DNA of 64,000 nt from Paenibacillus cymbidii (GCF_004764705.1 NZ_SHLX01000016.1:1-64000); one strand, 5' to 3'. Numbered from the stretch's first letter, positions 17,066-26,254 are shown. The notes: generated by a model not told the origin, from the sequence alone. A program made the numbers and translations.

Positions 17066-18012
17066 GCAAACGCAACGTCGGCGTGCTCGTCATGTCCTAC
17101 GGGACGCCGGAAAGCCTGGACCAGGTCGAAGCTTATTACACCCACATCCGCCGCGGCAGTCCGCCGTCGCCCGAGCAGCTGAAGGAGCTGACGGACCGGT
17201 ACGACGCGGTTGTCGGCGGATTTTTTCCATTGCGCGAAAATACGAACAAACAGGTCGCCGCGCTGCAGGAGACGCTTCGCCAGAGCTCTCCCGACGTCGA
17301 CTACCGCTGCTACCAGGGGCTGAAGCACGCTTCGCCGTTCATAGAAGACGGCGTGCGGTCGATGGCCGCCGACGGTTTGAAGGAAGCGGTCGGCATTGTG
17401 CTGGCGCCGCATTATTCGGTGATGAGCGTCGGCGGCTACATCAAACGCGCGCAGGAGCAGGCTGAAGCCGAAGGCGTCAAGATGAGCTTCGTGCGCAGCT
17501 ACCACCTGCATCCGAAGCTGGTCGAAGCGCTGACGTTGCGGGTGGAAGCCGAGCTGCGCAAGTTTGCGGAAGCGGGCGCGCCGCGCGATCGGGTGCGTGT
17601 CGTGTTTACGGCCCATAGCCTGCCGGAAAAAATACTGGAGATGCGCGACCCGTATCCGGACCAACTGCTCGCTACTTCCCGCGCCGTTGCGGATGCATGC
17701 GGGATCGTCAATTGGCAGTTCGGCTGGCAAAGCGCGGGACGTACGGCCATGCCGTGGCTCGGACCGGACATTCTCGACGTATTGCGCACGATCAAGGAGG
17801 AGCGGCAGGCGGAGTATGTGCTTGTTTGCCCGCTTGGTTTTGTATCCGATCATCTGGAAGTGTTGTACGATCTCGATATCGAAGCGAAGCGGCTGGCGGA
17901 GGAGCTCGGGCTTTCATTTGCCCGGACGGCATCGCTTAATACCGACCCGCTTTATATGGAAACGCTGAGCGACGCGATCCGCGAAGCGGACGAAGGGGCG
18001 CGGCAATCATGA
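17062..18012 (+). CDS. hemH: Ferrochelatase (coproporphyrin III ferrochelatase)
   Basis: Inserts ferrous iron into the porphyrin macrocycle; in Firmicutes the substrate is coproporphyrin III (gene also called cpfC). 316 residues, like the soluble monomeric Bacillus enzyme. The catalytic histidine is in FTAHSLPEKI (His185), and APHYSVMS is the other conserved pocket motif. The C-terminal half carries CPLGFVSDHLEVLYDLDIE, a strongly conserved ferrochelatase segment. It overlaps hemE upstream and hemY downstream by four bases each, so all three are translationally coupled. Confidence 0.96.
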   Translation: MSKRNVGVLVMSYGTPESLDQVEAYYTHIRRGSPPSPEQLKELTDRYDAVVGGFFPLRENTNKQVAALQETLRQSSPDVDYRCYQGLKHASPFIEDGVRSMAADGLKEAVGIVLAPHYSVMSVGGYIKRAQEQAEAEGVKMSFVRSYHLHPKLVEALTLRVEAELRKFAEAGAPRDRVRVVFTAHSLPEKILEMRDPYPDQLLATSRAVADACGIVNWQFGWQSAGRTAMPWLGPDILDVLRTIKEERQAEYVLVCPLGFVSDHLEVLYDLDIEAKRLAEELGLSFARTASLNTDPLYMETLSDAIREADEGARQS

Positions 18013-19466
18013 GCGGCGGCGGCGGGGACGGCAGCAATCGGCGGCGCGTCGTGGTGCTCGGCGGCGGCGTCACCGGCTTGAGCGCCGCTTTTAACGCGCA
18101 GAAGCTGGCACGGGAAGCGGACCGTGACATCGATTTGACCGTGGTCGAACGCAGCGACCGGTTCGGCGGCAAAATCAACACGCTGCGCAAGGACGGTTTT
18201 GTGATTGAAAAAGGGCCGGACTCGTTCCTGGCGCGGAAGACGCCGATTCTGACGATTTCGCGCGACCTTGGCATCACGGATCAGCTTGTCGCCACGAACC
18301 CGGCCGGCAAAAAAACGTATATCGTCCGCGATGGCAAGCTGCATCCGATGCCGCCCGGACTGGTGCTCGGCATTCCGACGCAGCTGACGCCGTTCCTGGG
18401 CTCGGGGCTGCTGTCCTTCGGCGGCAAAGCGCGGGCGGCGCTCGACTTCGTGCTGCCGAAGCGGCACGAGAGCGGCGACGAGTCGCTGGGCGGCTTCCTG
18501 TCACGCCGGCTCGGCGACGAAGTGCTGCAGCGGATCGCGGAGCCGCTGCTTGCCGGCATTTACGCCGGCGATACGCGCGAGCTGAGCCTGCAGGCGACGT
18601 TCCCGCAGTTTCAGGCGGCGGAGCGCAACCATCGCAGCCTGATTCGCGGCATGATGGCGAGCGGCAAAGCGGCTGCCTCCGCCCAGACGGCGATCGACCC
18701 GAATTTATGGCCGCCGGCGCTGCAGAAGAGCGTCTTTTTGTCGTATCGGGGCGGGCTGTCGACACTGGTCGAAGCGCTGCTGAAGGCGCTCCAGGGAGCG
18801 CGGCTGCTGGCGGGAGTCGGCGCGGAAACGATCGTCAAGGCGGGCGGAGGCGGCTATCGCATTGGGCTTTCGGATGGCGAACAGCTCGCGGCCGACGAAG
18901 TGATCGTGACGCTGCCGCTGCACGAAACGGCCGGTTTGTTTCCGGGGCTCGGCGAAATGCGGGCGCTGGGGAGCATGCGTTATGTGTCGGTGGCTAACGT
19001 CATCCTCGCTTACGACCGCAGCACAGTCGGCCATCCGCTGGACGGCTCGGGTTTCCTCGTGCCGCGTTCGGAGCGGCGGCTGATTACGGCGTGCACGTGG
19101 ACGTCGTCCAAGTGGCAGCATACCGCGCCTCAGGGAAAGGCGCTGCTGCGCTGCTATGTCGGCCGTTCCGGCGAAGAGGACAACGTCGAGCTGGCGGACG
19201 ACGAAATGATCGCCCGCGTGCGCCGCGACATCCGCGAGCTCATGGGCGTCGACGCCGCGCCGCTCTTCACGGAAATTACGCGGCTGCGCCGTTCGATGCC
19301 GCAATATCCGGTCGGCCATCTCGACAATGTGCGGCGCGCCCGCGCCGAAATGAACGCGGCGATGCCCGGCGTGTACGTGACCGGCGCCGGCTTCCACGGC
19401 GTTGGCATTCCGGACTGCGTGCGCCAAGGCCGCGAGGCGGCGCAGCAGCTGCTGGAGCGGTTGTAG
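18009..19466 (+). CDS. hemY: Coproporphyrinogen III oxidase (protoporphyrinogen oxidase family)
   Basis: FAD-dependent oxidase, also called cgoX, that in this pathway oxidises coproporphyrinogen III to coproporphyrin III. The dinucleotide-binding motif VVLGGGVTGLSAA is at about 15-27. It is followed by the VVERSDRFGGKINT FAD-contact segment and a C-terminal GVYVTGAGFHGVGIPDC that completes the FAD site. 485 residues; the family is usually about 470, the excess being a Gly/Ser/Arg-rich N-terminus. Start ATG 18009 overlaps the hemH stop. The nearest convergent gene is the Crp/Fnr regulator. Confidence 0.95.
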   Translation: MSGGGGDGSNRRRVVVLGGGVTGLSAAFNAQKLAREADRDIDLTVVERSDRFGGKINTLRKDGFVIEKGPDSFLARKTPILTISRDLGITDQLVATNPAGKKTYIVRDGKLHPMPPGLVLGIPTQLTPFLGSGLLSFGGKARAALDFVLPKRHESGDESLGGFLSRRLGDEVLQRIAEPLLAGIYAGDTRELSLQATFPQFQAAERNHRSLIRGMMASGKAAASAQTAIDPNLWPPALQKSVFLSYRGGLSTLVEALLKALQGARLLAGVGAETIVKAGGGGYRIGLSDGEQLAADEVIVTLPLHETAGLFPGLGEMRALGSMRYVSVANVILAYDRSTVGHPLDGSGFLVPRSERRLITACTWTSSKWQHTAPQGKALLRCYVGRSGEEDNVELADDEMIARVRRDIRELMGVDAAPLFTEITRLRRSMPQYPVGHLDNVRRARAEMNAAMPGVYVTGAGFHGVGIPDCVRQGREAAQQLLERL

Positions 19467-19482
19467 GGGGCGAGTAAACGCC

Positions 19483-19515
19483 AAAAAACCGGCCCCGCCA
19501 TTCGCGAGCGCCGGC
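19483..19515 (-). terminator. Terminator of the Crp/Fnr gene
   Basis: Read on the minus strand, GCCGGCG...GGCGGGGCCGG is followed by a T6 run (19483-19488). It lies between the convergent hemY and Crp/Fnr genes. Confidence 0.55.
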
Positions 19516-19547
19516 CGATCCATTGCACAATCGGGTTCAATCGGCTA

Positions 19548-20210
19548 TTATTGTCGTAATTTGGACAGATCGAGCCGCATATCGCCCATGCCCATCGTCA
19601 AAATCTTTTTCTCCTGGAAATCGCGCAGCACCTGCATCAGCACCGGCTTCTGAACGTTCGACATTTGGCACAGCTCATCGTAGTTGAGCACCATGCGGAT
19701 AAGAATGGTCGTGCCTTCGCGGGTGCCGTATTTGTTGGCCATCTGGATCAGGTTTTTGAGGATGCGCGTGCGGGCGTCGAGGAAAGTCAAGTCGTTCACA
19801 TGCTGGTTCGTATCCCGCAGACGTTGGCACAGTTCGCGAAGAATGGACAGGTTGATATCGAAATGATTGCGCAGCAGGTCGAGGAAATTGGCCGCCGACA
19901 GCGAAATCAATATGCTCGTTTCGAGCGTCGCCGCGGAAGCGGAACGATTCTTCCCGTCGATCAGGGACAGCTCGCCGAAGCTTTCGCCGGCCTTGAGCAC
20001 GGACAATATTTTCTCTTCGCCGTTGTGGGTGGTGAAAATCTTCACCGAACCGGAGTAGACGATATAAAAGGCGTTGCCGGGTTCGTTCTCGCGGAACAAG
20101 ACGGTGCTCGGCGTATACTGCTTGCGCTGCGTGATATTGGCGACAAGATCGAGCTGGTCGTCGGTCATTTGCGAGAACAGCGTTACTTTGCGAAAAAACT
20201 CGTTCAGCAT
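19548..20210 (-). CDS. Crp/Fnr family transcriptional regulator
   Basis: 220 residues: a cyclic-nucleotide-binding-type beta-barrel over the first 115 (with GESFGELSLID as the phosphate-cassette-like segment), a dimerisation helix around 115-145, and a C-terminal winged helix. No cysteine cluster of the FNR [4Fe-4S] type is visible. The start is set at the ATG at 20210 because GGGAGAGGAA lies directly upstream; a further ATG at 20243 has no ribosome binding site. It is divergent from hemL (99 bases apart) and convergent with hemY, so a role in heme or redox control is suggested by position only. Confidence 0.85.
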   Translation of the reverse strand: MLNEFFRKVTLFSQMTDDQLDLVANITQRKQYTPSTVLFRENEPGNAFYIVYSGSVKIFTTHNGEEKILSVLKAGESFGELSLIDGKNRSASAATLETSILISLSAANFLDLLRNHFDINLSILRELCQRLRDTNQHVNDLTFLDARTRILKNLIQMANKYGTREGTTILIRMVLNYDELCQMSNVQKPVLMQVLRDFQEKKILTMGMGDMRLDLSKLRQ

Positions 20211-20309
20211 GCAGCGGTTCCTCTCCCATGGGAAATGTTTCATCTCTGGACATGATCTGATTTGATTTTACCATATTCCACAAACAAGAGGGTAGGTGTT
20301 GTCGAAAAT

Positions 20310-21605
20310 ATGCGAAATCGGGAACGGATCGACACATTGTCCAAACAGGCGTTTGCCGAAGCAAAGGAAGTAATTCCCGGCGGCGTCAACAGTCCGGTGC
20401 GCGCGTTCAAATCGGTCGGTTTGACGCCCGTATTCGTGGAACGGGGCTACGGCTCGCGCATTGTCGATATCGACGGCAACGAGTTCATCGATTATATCGG
20501 CTCGTGGGGCCCGCTGATCATGGGCCATGCCCATCCGCAAGTGGTCGAAGCGCTGCGGCGGACGGCCGAAAAAGGCACCAGCTTCGGCGCGCCAACCGAG
20601 CTGGAGACGCAGATGGCGAAGCTCGTTTGCGAGCGTGTGCCGTCGGTGGAATCGGTGCGGATGGTGAACAGCGGCACGGAGGCGACGATGAGCGCGCTGC
20701 GGCTCGCCCGCGGGTACACCGGGCGGAGCAAAATCGTCAAGTTCGAAGGCTGCTACCACGGCCATGCCGATTCGCTGCTGATCAAGGCGGGCTCCGGCGT
20801 CGCCACGCTCGGCTTGCCCGATAGCCCCGGCGTGCCGCAAGGCGTTGCGGCGAACACGATCACGGTGCCGTACAATGATCTGTCATCCGTGCAGGCTGCG
20901 TTCGAAGCGTACGGCGACGACATTGCCGCCGTCATCGTCGAGCCGGTCGCCGGCAATATGGGCGTTGTGCCGCCGCTGCCGGGTTTCCTGCAAGGGCTGC
21001 GCGACATCACTGCCGCGAACGGCACGGTGCTCATTTTCGACGAGGTGATGACCGGTTTCCGCGTCCATTACCACTGCGCGCAAGGGTTGTATGGCATTAC
21101 GCCGGACTTGACGTGCCTTGGCAAAGTGATCGGCGGCGGGTTGCCTGTCGGCGCTTACGGCGGCAAACGCGAGATCATGGAGCAGATGGCGCCGGTAGGC
21201 CCGATTTACCAGGCCGGCACGTTGTCCGGCAATCCGCTGGCGATGGCGGCGGGCTTTGCGACGTTGTCGCTGCTGACGCCGGAGGTGTACGAGGCGCTGG
21301 AGCGGAAGGCGGCGCGCATGGAGGCGGGTTTTGCCGCGAATGCCGCGGCGGCGGGCGTGGCGAGCACGATCAATCGTGTCGGCTCGATGGTTTGTCCGTT
21401 CTTCACGGACCAAACGGTAACGAACTACGAAACGGCAAAAACGTCGAACACGGCCAAGTTTGCCGCTTATTTCGCCCGGATGCTCGATCTGGGCGTGTGC
21501 GTCGCGCCGTCGCAGTACGAAGGCATGTTCGTTTCGGCCGCGCATACGGACGAGGATATTGAAGCGACGATCGAAGCGCATCGCGAGGCGCTGCGGTCGT
21601 TGTAA
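20310..21605 (+). CDS. hemL: Glutamate-1-semialdehyde 2,1-aminomutase
   Basis: PLP enzyme that makes 5-aminolevulinate from glutamate 1-semialdehyde, the entry to tetrapyrrole synthesis by the C5 route. 431 residues. VIPGGVNSPVRAF near the N-terminus, MVNSGTEATMSALRLARGYTG-type cofactor loop, IFDEVMTGFR and CLGKVIGGGLPVGAYGG (PLP lysine 272) are all family hallmarks. I start at ATG 20310, preceded by GGTAGGTG, because an upstream ATG at 20262 adds 16 atypical residues without a ribosome binding site. It is separated from hemEHY by the minus-strand regulator. Confidence 0.95.
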   Translation: MRNRERIDTLSKQAFAEAKEVIPGGVNSPVRAFKSVGLTPVFVERGYGSRIVDIDGNEFIDYIGSWGPLIMGHAHPQVVEALRRTAEKGTSFGAPTELETQMAKLVCERVPSVESVRMVNSGTEATMSALRLARGYTGRSKIVKFEGCYHGHADSLLIKAGSGVATLGLPDSPGVPQGVAANTITVPYNDLSSVQAAFEAYGDDIAAVIVEPVAGNMGVVPPLPGFLQGLRDITAANGTVLIFDEVMTGFRVHYHCAQGLYGITPDLTCLGKVIGGGLPVGAYGGKREIMEQMAPVGPIYQAGTLSGNPLAMAAGFATLSLLTPEVYEALERKAARMEAGFAANAAAAGVASTINRVGSMVCPFFTDQTVTNYETAKTSNTAKFAAYFARMLDLGVCVAPSQYEGMFVSAAHTDEDIEATIEAHREALRSL

Positions 21606-21619
21606 GCCGGCTCCGGTGT

Positions 21620-21674
21620 AAAAAAAGCTGAACCAACCTACGGTCCCGGGGGCCGGCGGCGGTTCAGCTTTTTT
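21620..21674. terminator. Bidirectional terminator between hemL and a convergent gene
   Basis: AAAAAAGCTGAACC at 21621-21634 mirrors GGTTCAGCTTTTTT at 21661-21674, giving a T-run in both directions. It serves hemL (+) and the minus-strand NAGPA-domain gene. Confidence 0.85.
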
Positions 21675-21700
21675 GGCAACCCCGCGTCGCCGCGGCGGCT

Positions 21701-23194
21701 TTACTTCGGCGAATTGCCCGGTGTCGCCGAGTTCGGCAGTGCCGATGCGCCGGTATTGGACGGCGTCGCCGAGCCTCCGGCCGGCGTTTGCGACCCGCCC
21801 GGTTTCGCCGACGATGGCGGCGATCCGGAAGCTCCCGGCGGCGTGGCGCCGGTGGACGGTGTGCCGCCGCCGTTCGGCGAGCCGGACGAACCCGGCGAAC
21901 CGGACGAGCCGCCGCTTGGTGTCGGCGAATTGGTGCGCTCAGGTGTCGGCGACTTTGCGGGCGTGCTCGAACCGCTTGACGAAGGCGTTGCTGTTGGCGT
22001 TGACGATGGCGTTGGTGTCGGCGTTTTCGTCGAAGTCGGCTTTGGCGTCGGCGCCTTGGTATTCAGTTTCCCCTGCTGCTTCAGCGCTTCCTGCTCCTTC
22101 AAATAATCCGGGTGATCGTAAGCGCCCCCCGGGTCGATTGTCGTCAGGCCGTCCCAAATCCGGTCCGCCTTGTAATCTTCCGGATGGTCAAAAATGAGCA
22201 GCGCCGAAGGCAGCCGGCGTTCGCCGTAGCGGCTGGACGGGTCCGTGATCAACTCGCCGCCGACGACCATTTCCGACGAAGCGCCACCGTCGAGGAAACC
22301 GGCGTTGACCGCGCCGTCGGCGAGCAGCAAGTCCTGCACCTCGCGCAGCGTGGCGCCGACGCTGGCGGTCGAGCGGCCGTCGATGACGACGAAGATGAGC
22401 GTACCGTCGGCCCTCTGGCCGACCGCCGTGCGCGGACCGCGGCCCCAGCCGCCGTCGCCTTCGGTGATCAGCGGCTTGCCGTCCTGGATGACCCGCGGCT
22501 TCCAGAACACGCCTTCGGTCACATGAAGCTTCTCCAGTTCGGGCAAGCTGTATTTGCCGACGACGAGCGTGCCTTCGTCCGTGAACCCGATGACGTGCTC
22601 CGGGATATTCCCGTCCTTGTCCGTGTACAGCAAATCCCCACCAGATAAAATGAAGCCGATCGGCGCGAAGCCGTTGCCGAGTCCGTCCGGGTCGACGAAG
22701 GCGCCGCCGTTGACGCCGGCGACCGCGCCGGTTCTTTTGACCATTGACGTAATCCGTTCCCCTTCGCCTTGTTTATTCGGCACGACAACGCGCACGGAGC
22801 GCGGGTCGTAGACATACATCTTTTTGCCTTTCCAGAACTTGCCGGAAATGTCCTCGACCTTGATGAGCTCGCCTTGTTTACGGTCCTTGCGGAACTGGAT
22901 CAGGCTCATGTTTTGTTTGTCTTCGCCCATTTGTTCGGTTTGGTTGATCCAGTCGCTTACCATTTTGTCGCGTTTGCCCGCGCCGACAAAAATCCAAGCC
23001 CAATCGCGGTGCTGGGTCGTAATGACGGTTTGCGCCAGTTTCTCGCGGATCGTCGTTCCCGCCGGCGTCAGAAACATAAAGCTGGACGTCGCGAATGTCA
23101 GGACGGCAACGCCGGCAAGCGTTTTTTTGAGCCAGCTCCATCCGTTGAACAAATGACCGCCCGTTTGCGGATTCGTAGTTGTTGATATCGACAC
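21701..23194 (-). CDS. Phosphodiester glycosidase (NAGPA/DUF2233) family protein, secreted, with Pro/Ser/Thr tail
   Basis: 497 residues. A single hydrophobic segment near residues 27-45 acts as signal anchor. The central domain (about 110-340) has the pattern of the phosphodiester glycosidase domain: AGVNGGAFV, GPRTAVGQ, FVVIDGRS and GFLDGGASSEM, the last giving the conserved Asp-Gly-Gly. After about residue 370 comes a low-complexity tail rich in Pro, Ser, Thr and Gly, probably a flexible cell-wall spacer. The start is GTG 23194, with GGGAGAG at 23202-23208; an upstream TTG lacks a site. Likely faces outside and acts on wall or capsule glycans; the substrate is unknown. It ends at the bidirectional terminator shared with hemL. 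Confidence 0.8.
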   Translation of the reverse strand: MSISTTTNPQTGGHLFNGWSWLKKTLAGVAVLTFATSSFMFLTPAGTTIREKLAQTVITTQHRDWAWIFVGAGKRDKMVSDWINQTEQMGEDKQNMSLIQFRKDRKQGELIKVEDISGKFWKGKKMYVYDPRSVRVVVPNKQGEGERITSMVKRTGAVAGVNGGAFVDPDGLGNGFAPIGFILSGGDLLYTDKDGNIPEHVIGFTDEGTLVVGKYSLPELEKLHVTEGVFWKPRVIQDGKPLITEGDGGWGRGPRTAVGQRADGTLIFVVIDGRSTASVGATLREVQDLLLADGAVNAGFLDGGASSEMVVGGELITDPSSRYGERRLPSALLIFDHPEDYKADRIWDGLTTIDPGGAYDHPDYLKEQEALKQQGKLNTKAPTPKPTSTKTPTPTPSSTPTATPSSSGSSTPAKSPTPERTNSPTPSGGSSGSPGSSGSPNGGGTPSTGATPPGASGSPPSSAKPGGSQTPAGGSATPSNTGASALPNSATPGNSPK

Positions 23195-23494
23195 GTAAGT
23201 TCTCTCCCGTTTCGGTTGCCAATGTACGCAAAAATGCGTTGCTTCGCTCGTTGCGGACAACCATTATTTGTGAAATCATCCTCGGTAAGGATGGTGTGAT
23301 GCTGTTTGTATAGACGGTGGACAGGGCCGAAATGTTTCCGGTTTCCGATCCGCCAATGATTGGCGATCGCGATCATATGAAAATTTTCAGTATTTTCAAT
23401 GATTGTTTCATAGATTCTTTCATTTTATCATATTCGACATTGTTCTCCTAGCGAAGCGGGACCCCCGGTCGAACTTACCATGGCGGTGCATTCC

Positions 23495-23523
23495 TTGCAT
23501 CGCGGCTTGTGGTTGTTTACGAT
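23495..23523 (+). promoter_or_regulatory. Promoter for the small peptide-rluA unit
   Basis: TTGCAT (23495-23500), 17 bases, TACGAT (23518-23523). The remainder of the 382-base gap 23195-23576 is AT-rich around 23380-23450, with no gene seen. Confidence 0.5.
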
Positions 23524-23576
23524 AGATGAAGTGCTTTGGAAGTTTGGTCGGGATCGACAAATGGGGAGGAACTGTT

Positions 23577-23684
23577 GTGAGCAAGTACCAATTGTTCGGG
23601 CTGCCGCTCGATCTGCTGATCGTAGTCGCTGTTTTCGGCTTGCTGCTGCTGGCCATCGCTGTCTTCGGGGGCAGAAGGCGATGA
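23577..23684 (+). CDS. Small single-span membrane protein (35 residues)
   Basis: A GTG-initiated frame behind GGGGAGGA (23563-23570) encodes 35 residues: a short polar start (MSKYQLFG), about 22 hydrophobic residues, then GGRRR at the end. The stop overlaps the rluA start by four bases (ATGA), which strongly suggests it is translated and coupled to rluA. Positive residues at the C-terminus predict that end is cytoplasmic. No family was recognised. Confidence 0.6.
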   Translation: MSKYQLFGLPLDLLIVVAVFGLLLLAIAVFGGRRR

Positions 23685-24574
23685 GCGGCCGTTCCGTGCG
23701 CAAAGGGGAATGGCTGGAGGTGCGGTTCGCAGCCGCTCCGGCTGACGGGCAGGCGCGCGATGCGGCTTCGCTTGGAGTGCCGGACAAGCTGCTGCGCAAG
23801 CTGCGGCAAACGGGAGGTTGTCTGGAAGAGGACCGGCTCGTTCGGCTGCGCCTGTTCCCCGAGGAGGAGGCCGGGTTTTCCGCTGTTTGGGCGGATGTCG
23901 ACGTGCTTCACGAAGACGATTTCTGTCTCGTGGCGAACAAGCCGGCAGGAATGCCTGTCCATCCGTCGGTGCCGGGGCAAACGCATACGCTGGCGAACGC
24001 GGTAGCCGCACACTACGAGGCGACGGGGCAGGCGTGCCGGGTTCGCCATATCCACCGGCTCGACGATCAGACGTCAGGCCCGGTGCTGTACGCCAAAAAC
24101 GAGCTGGCCCAGCTCGTGCTGGACGAAGCGATGCGGGCCAAAACGATCGTGCGGACGTATGCGGCCGTAGCGACGGGGAAGTTCGCCGTCGTGCGCGGAA
24201 CGGTCGACGCCGCGATCGGGCGCGATCGGCATCATGCCGGCAAACGGCGCGTCAGCGCGTCGGGCGACCCGGCCGTGACGCATTACGAAGTCGTCGAGCA
24301 ATTCCGCGAAGCGGCGCTGCTGCGCGTGCGGCTGGAGACCGGGCGCACGCACCAAATTCGCGTCCATATGAGCCACATCGGCCATCCGCTGCTCGGCGAT
24401 CCGCTTTACGGCGCGGCGCCGGACCGCCGGCTTGGACCGACGATGGACCGGCAAGCGCTGCATGGCGAATCGCTCGGCTTCATTCATCCATGGACGAGCG
24501 AAACGATTCGTGTCGAATCGCCGCTGCCGGCCGATCTGGCCGCCTTTCTCGGCGCGCTGCGGCAAAAGAAATAG
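23681..24574 (+). CDS. RluA family RNA pseudouridine synthase
   Basis: 297 residues. The catalytic aspartate is in HRLDDQTSG (Asp128), the RluA-family motif, followed by LYAKN and the later RLETGRTHQIRVHM RNA-binding loop and GDPLYG. It converts specific uridines in rRNA or tRNA; which ones cannot be read from sequence. A possible S4-like N-terminal region covers residues 1-60. Start ATG 23681 overlaps the upstream 35-residue frame. The next gene, SpoVID-like, is 71 bases downstream. Confidence 0.9.
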   Translation: MSGRSVRKGEWLEVRFAAAPADGQARDAASLGVPDKLLRKLRQTGGCLEEDRLVRLRLFPEEEAGFSAVWADVDVLHEDDFCLVANKPAGMPVHPSVPGQTHTLANAVAAHYEATGQACRVRHIHRLDDQTSGPVLYAKNELAQLVLDEAMRAKTIVRTYAAVATGKFAVVRGTVDAAIGRDRHHAGKRRVSASGDPAVTHYEVVEQFREAALLRVRLETGRTHQIRVHMSHIGHPLLGDPLYGAAPDRRLGPTMDRQALHGESLGFIHPWTSETIRVESPLPADLAAFLGALRQKK

Positions 24575-24645
24575 GCATGGACGCCTTCTCCCGCCCATAT
24601 ACTTGAAGGGGAACAATCGATTATGGAGGGATGGGAGGAGTTCGT

Positions 24646-25845
24646 GTGACGGAACAACAAGCCGGACTCAGGTTCGATATTTACGAACGCGTGCATTTGC
24701 CGGAAGGCTTCGCGGGCATTCGCGAGCTGGATGAAGTTGAATTGCTGCCGCACATTCAGGTGCACGACGACGGCGAACAGACGCTGCTGCGCGGCCATCT
24801 GTGGCTGACGGGCAAATACGTCGGCGAGGACGATTCGCCCGGCTGCACGCTGGAGCACTATATCCCCGTGGAAATAACGCTGCCGAAGCGGCGCGTTCGC
24901 CAAGTCGAAAGCATCGCGGTCGAAATCGACAATTTCGATATCGACCTGCTTGACAACCGGAGCATGAATGTGACCGGCGTGCTTTCGCTGCGCGGCATCG
25001 AAATGTTGTCCGGCGACCGGGATGCCTGGCTGGAGGACGAAGAAGTCGTGTTCGAGCATCGCGCGCAAGAGCCGACTGCCGTGGAAACGCCGCCGGTGTA
25101 CATCGCTCCGCTGCCCGGCGCAAGCAACGACTTGACTCCTTCGCCGGGAGCGCCGTATCGGGCGCCCGATGCGGCTTTTTATGCGCCGTCGCAACCGTTG
25201 GGGCGGCAGCTCGGGCAGCCGCCGCAGGCATGGCCGCCGCAGCAGGCAAACTGGCCGCCGGCGCAGTCGGCTTGGCCGCCGCATGACGTGCAGGAGGAGC
25301 CGGCGATTCCCGCGGCGCAAGCCGCGCCTTCGTTCGAGCCGGAGCCGGAACCGGAGCCGTCGTTCGATTTGCCGGCCGACGATTTCCGCGAGGAAGCAAC
25401 GGTGCAAACGCCGTACGTTCCGTTTGCCGCGGATCCGGCGATCGAAGCGCAGGCGAACGAAACGGTCGCCGCCGATGCAAAGAAGGAGATGCGAATCGCC
25501 TTCGGCAGCAAACCGGGCGATGCCGCCGACTCGATCAAGTCTTTGTCTTCGCTGCTTCCCGGCGGCTTCGCCGACTCGAGGCGCCTTCCCGAGCAGCCGT
25601 CCGCCGCAGAGGCGCAGCCTGCTGATGCGTCGCGCCCCGAACAAGTCGAATGGAAGAAGCTATTCCTTGGCTCCGCCGCGGAAGAACGCCCGTTCCGCAA
25701 AATGCGCATCTGCATCGTTCAGCGCGAAGAGACAATCGATTCGATCGCGGCCCGTTACCGGCTTAACGCGCGCGAAATATTGCTGCACAACCGGCTGTCG
25801 CAAAGCGATGTGGCCGAAGGCCAGATTTTGTACATACCCGGTTGA
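24646..25845 (+). CDS. spoVID: Stage VI sporulation protein D-like, with C-terminal LysM
   Basis: Spore coat encasement factor. The N-terminal part (about 5-125) has the SpoVID pattern LRFDIYERVHLPEG...LLRGHLWLTGKYVG, with VEITLPKRRV and IDNFDIDLL strands. Residues 140-300 are proline- and glutamine-rich linker. Residues 350-399 form a LysM domain (CIVQREETIDSIAARYRL, ending in GQILYIPG). Known SpoVID has the same order and binds SafA and SpoIVA; LysM helps localise it at the forespore. Start at GTG 24646 with GGGAGGAG at 24633-24640; the ATG at 24631 is too close to its own site. 399 residues, shorter than the Bacillus subtilis protein. Confidence 0.82.
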   Translation: MTEQQAGLRFDIYERVHLPEGFAGIRELDEVELLPHIQVHDDGEQTLLRGHLWLTGKYVGEDDSPGCTLEHYIPVEITLPKRRVRQVESIAVEIDNFDIDLLDNRSMNVTGVLSLRGIEMLSGDRDAWLEDEEVVFEHRAQEPTAVETPPVYIAPLPGASNDLTPSPGAPYRAPDAAFYAPSQPLGRQLGQPPQAWPPQQANWPPAQSAWPPHDVQEEPAIPAAQAAPSFEPEPEPEPSFDLPADDFREEATVQTPYVPFAADPAIEAQANETVAADAKKEMRIAFGSKPGDAADSIKSLSSLLPGGFADSRRLPEQPSAAEAQPADASRPEQVEWKKLFLGSAAEERPFRKMRICIVQREETIDSIAARYRLNAREILLHNRLSQSDVAEGQILYIPG

Positions 25846-25885
25846 CAATAGGAGCGCAGAACGGGAAATGCCCCGTTTGCCAAAG

Positions 25886-25932
25886 AAAAGGACCTCAGAT
25901 TCCACGATACGGTGGAGGATGAGGTCCTTTTT
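25886..25932. terminator. Bidirectional terminator after spoVID
   Basis: AAAAGGACCTCA (25886-25897) pairs with TGAGGTCCTTTTT (25920-25932). Serves spoVID (+) and the small minus-strand gene. Confidence 0.8.
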
Positions 25933-25970
25933 CCCGCTGCAGACCGGCTCCGGCGGAGCCGGAAAACCAT

Positions 25971-26135
25971 TCAGTAAAATTCGAGCAAAAAGCCGAGATA
26001 CGCCAGAAAAAACAAAAACAGCAGCATCACGTCGAACGGATTGGGCAGCAGCAGCGTGCGCACGAACTGGAAGCAGATCAGCGGGAACAGCACGCCTTTG
26101 ATCGTATAGCGGTATTTGCACCACCAGCGGTACAT
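25971..26135 (-). CDS. Small hydrophobic protein, 54 residues
   Basis: Starts with MYRWWCKYRY and contains two hydrophobic stretches (about 14-30 and 34-52) around a PNPFD turn, so a two-span membrane hairpin is likely. ATG 26135 has GAGGTGATGG just upstream, which supports translation. The gene lies downstream of the response regulator on the same strand, after a terminator. No family name recognised. Confidence 0.6.
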   Translation of the reverse strand: MYRWWCKYRYTIKGVLFPLICFQFVRTLLLPNPFDVMLLFLFFLAYLGFLLEFY

Positions 26136-26157
26136 GCCATCACCTCGTTTGCAGAGG

Positions 26158-26198
26158 GTGTTCAAAAAATCGCCTTTCAAAGGCGATCTTTTGAACAC
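26158..26198 (-). terminator. Terminator of the first two-component operon
   Basis: On the minus strand, GTGTTCAAAAGATCGCCTTT is mirrored by AAAGGCGATTTTTTGAACAC. The inner hairpin ATCGCCTTT/AAAGGCGAT is followed by a T-run. It is nearly symmetrical over 41 bases. Confidence 0.75.
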
Positions 26199-26254
26199 GT
26201 ACTTGTACATGGTATGACGCCGCCATGGGACTTTATGCCACGAGATTGTCCTGT

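Noticed and set aside
26158..26198. Transposon end or MITE formed by the 41-base inverted repeat
   Set aside because: The inner stem with T-run behaves as a normal terminator for the minus-strand operon and there is no target duplication.
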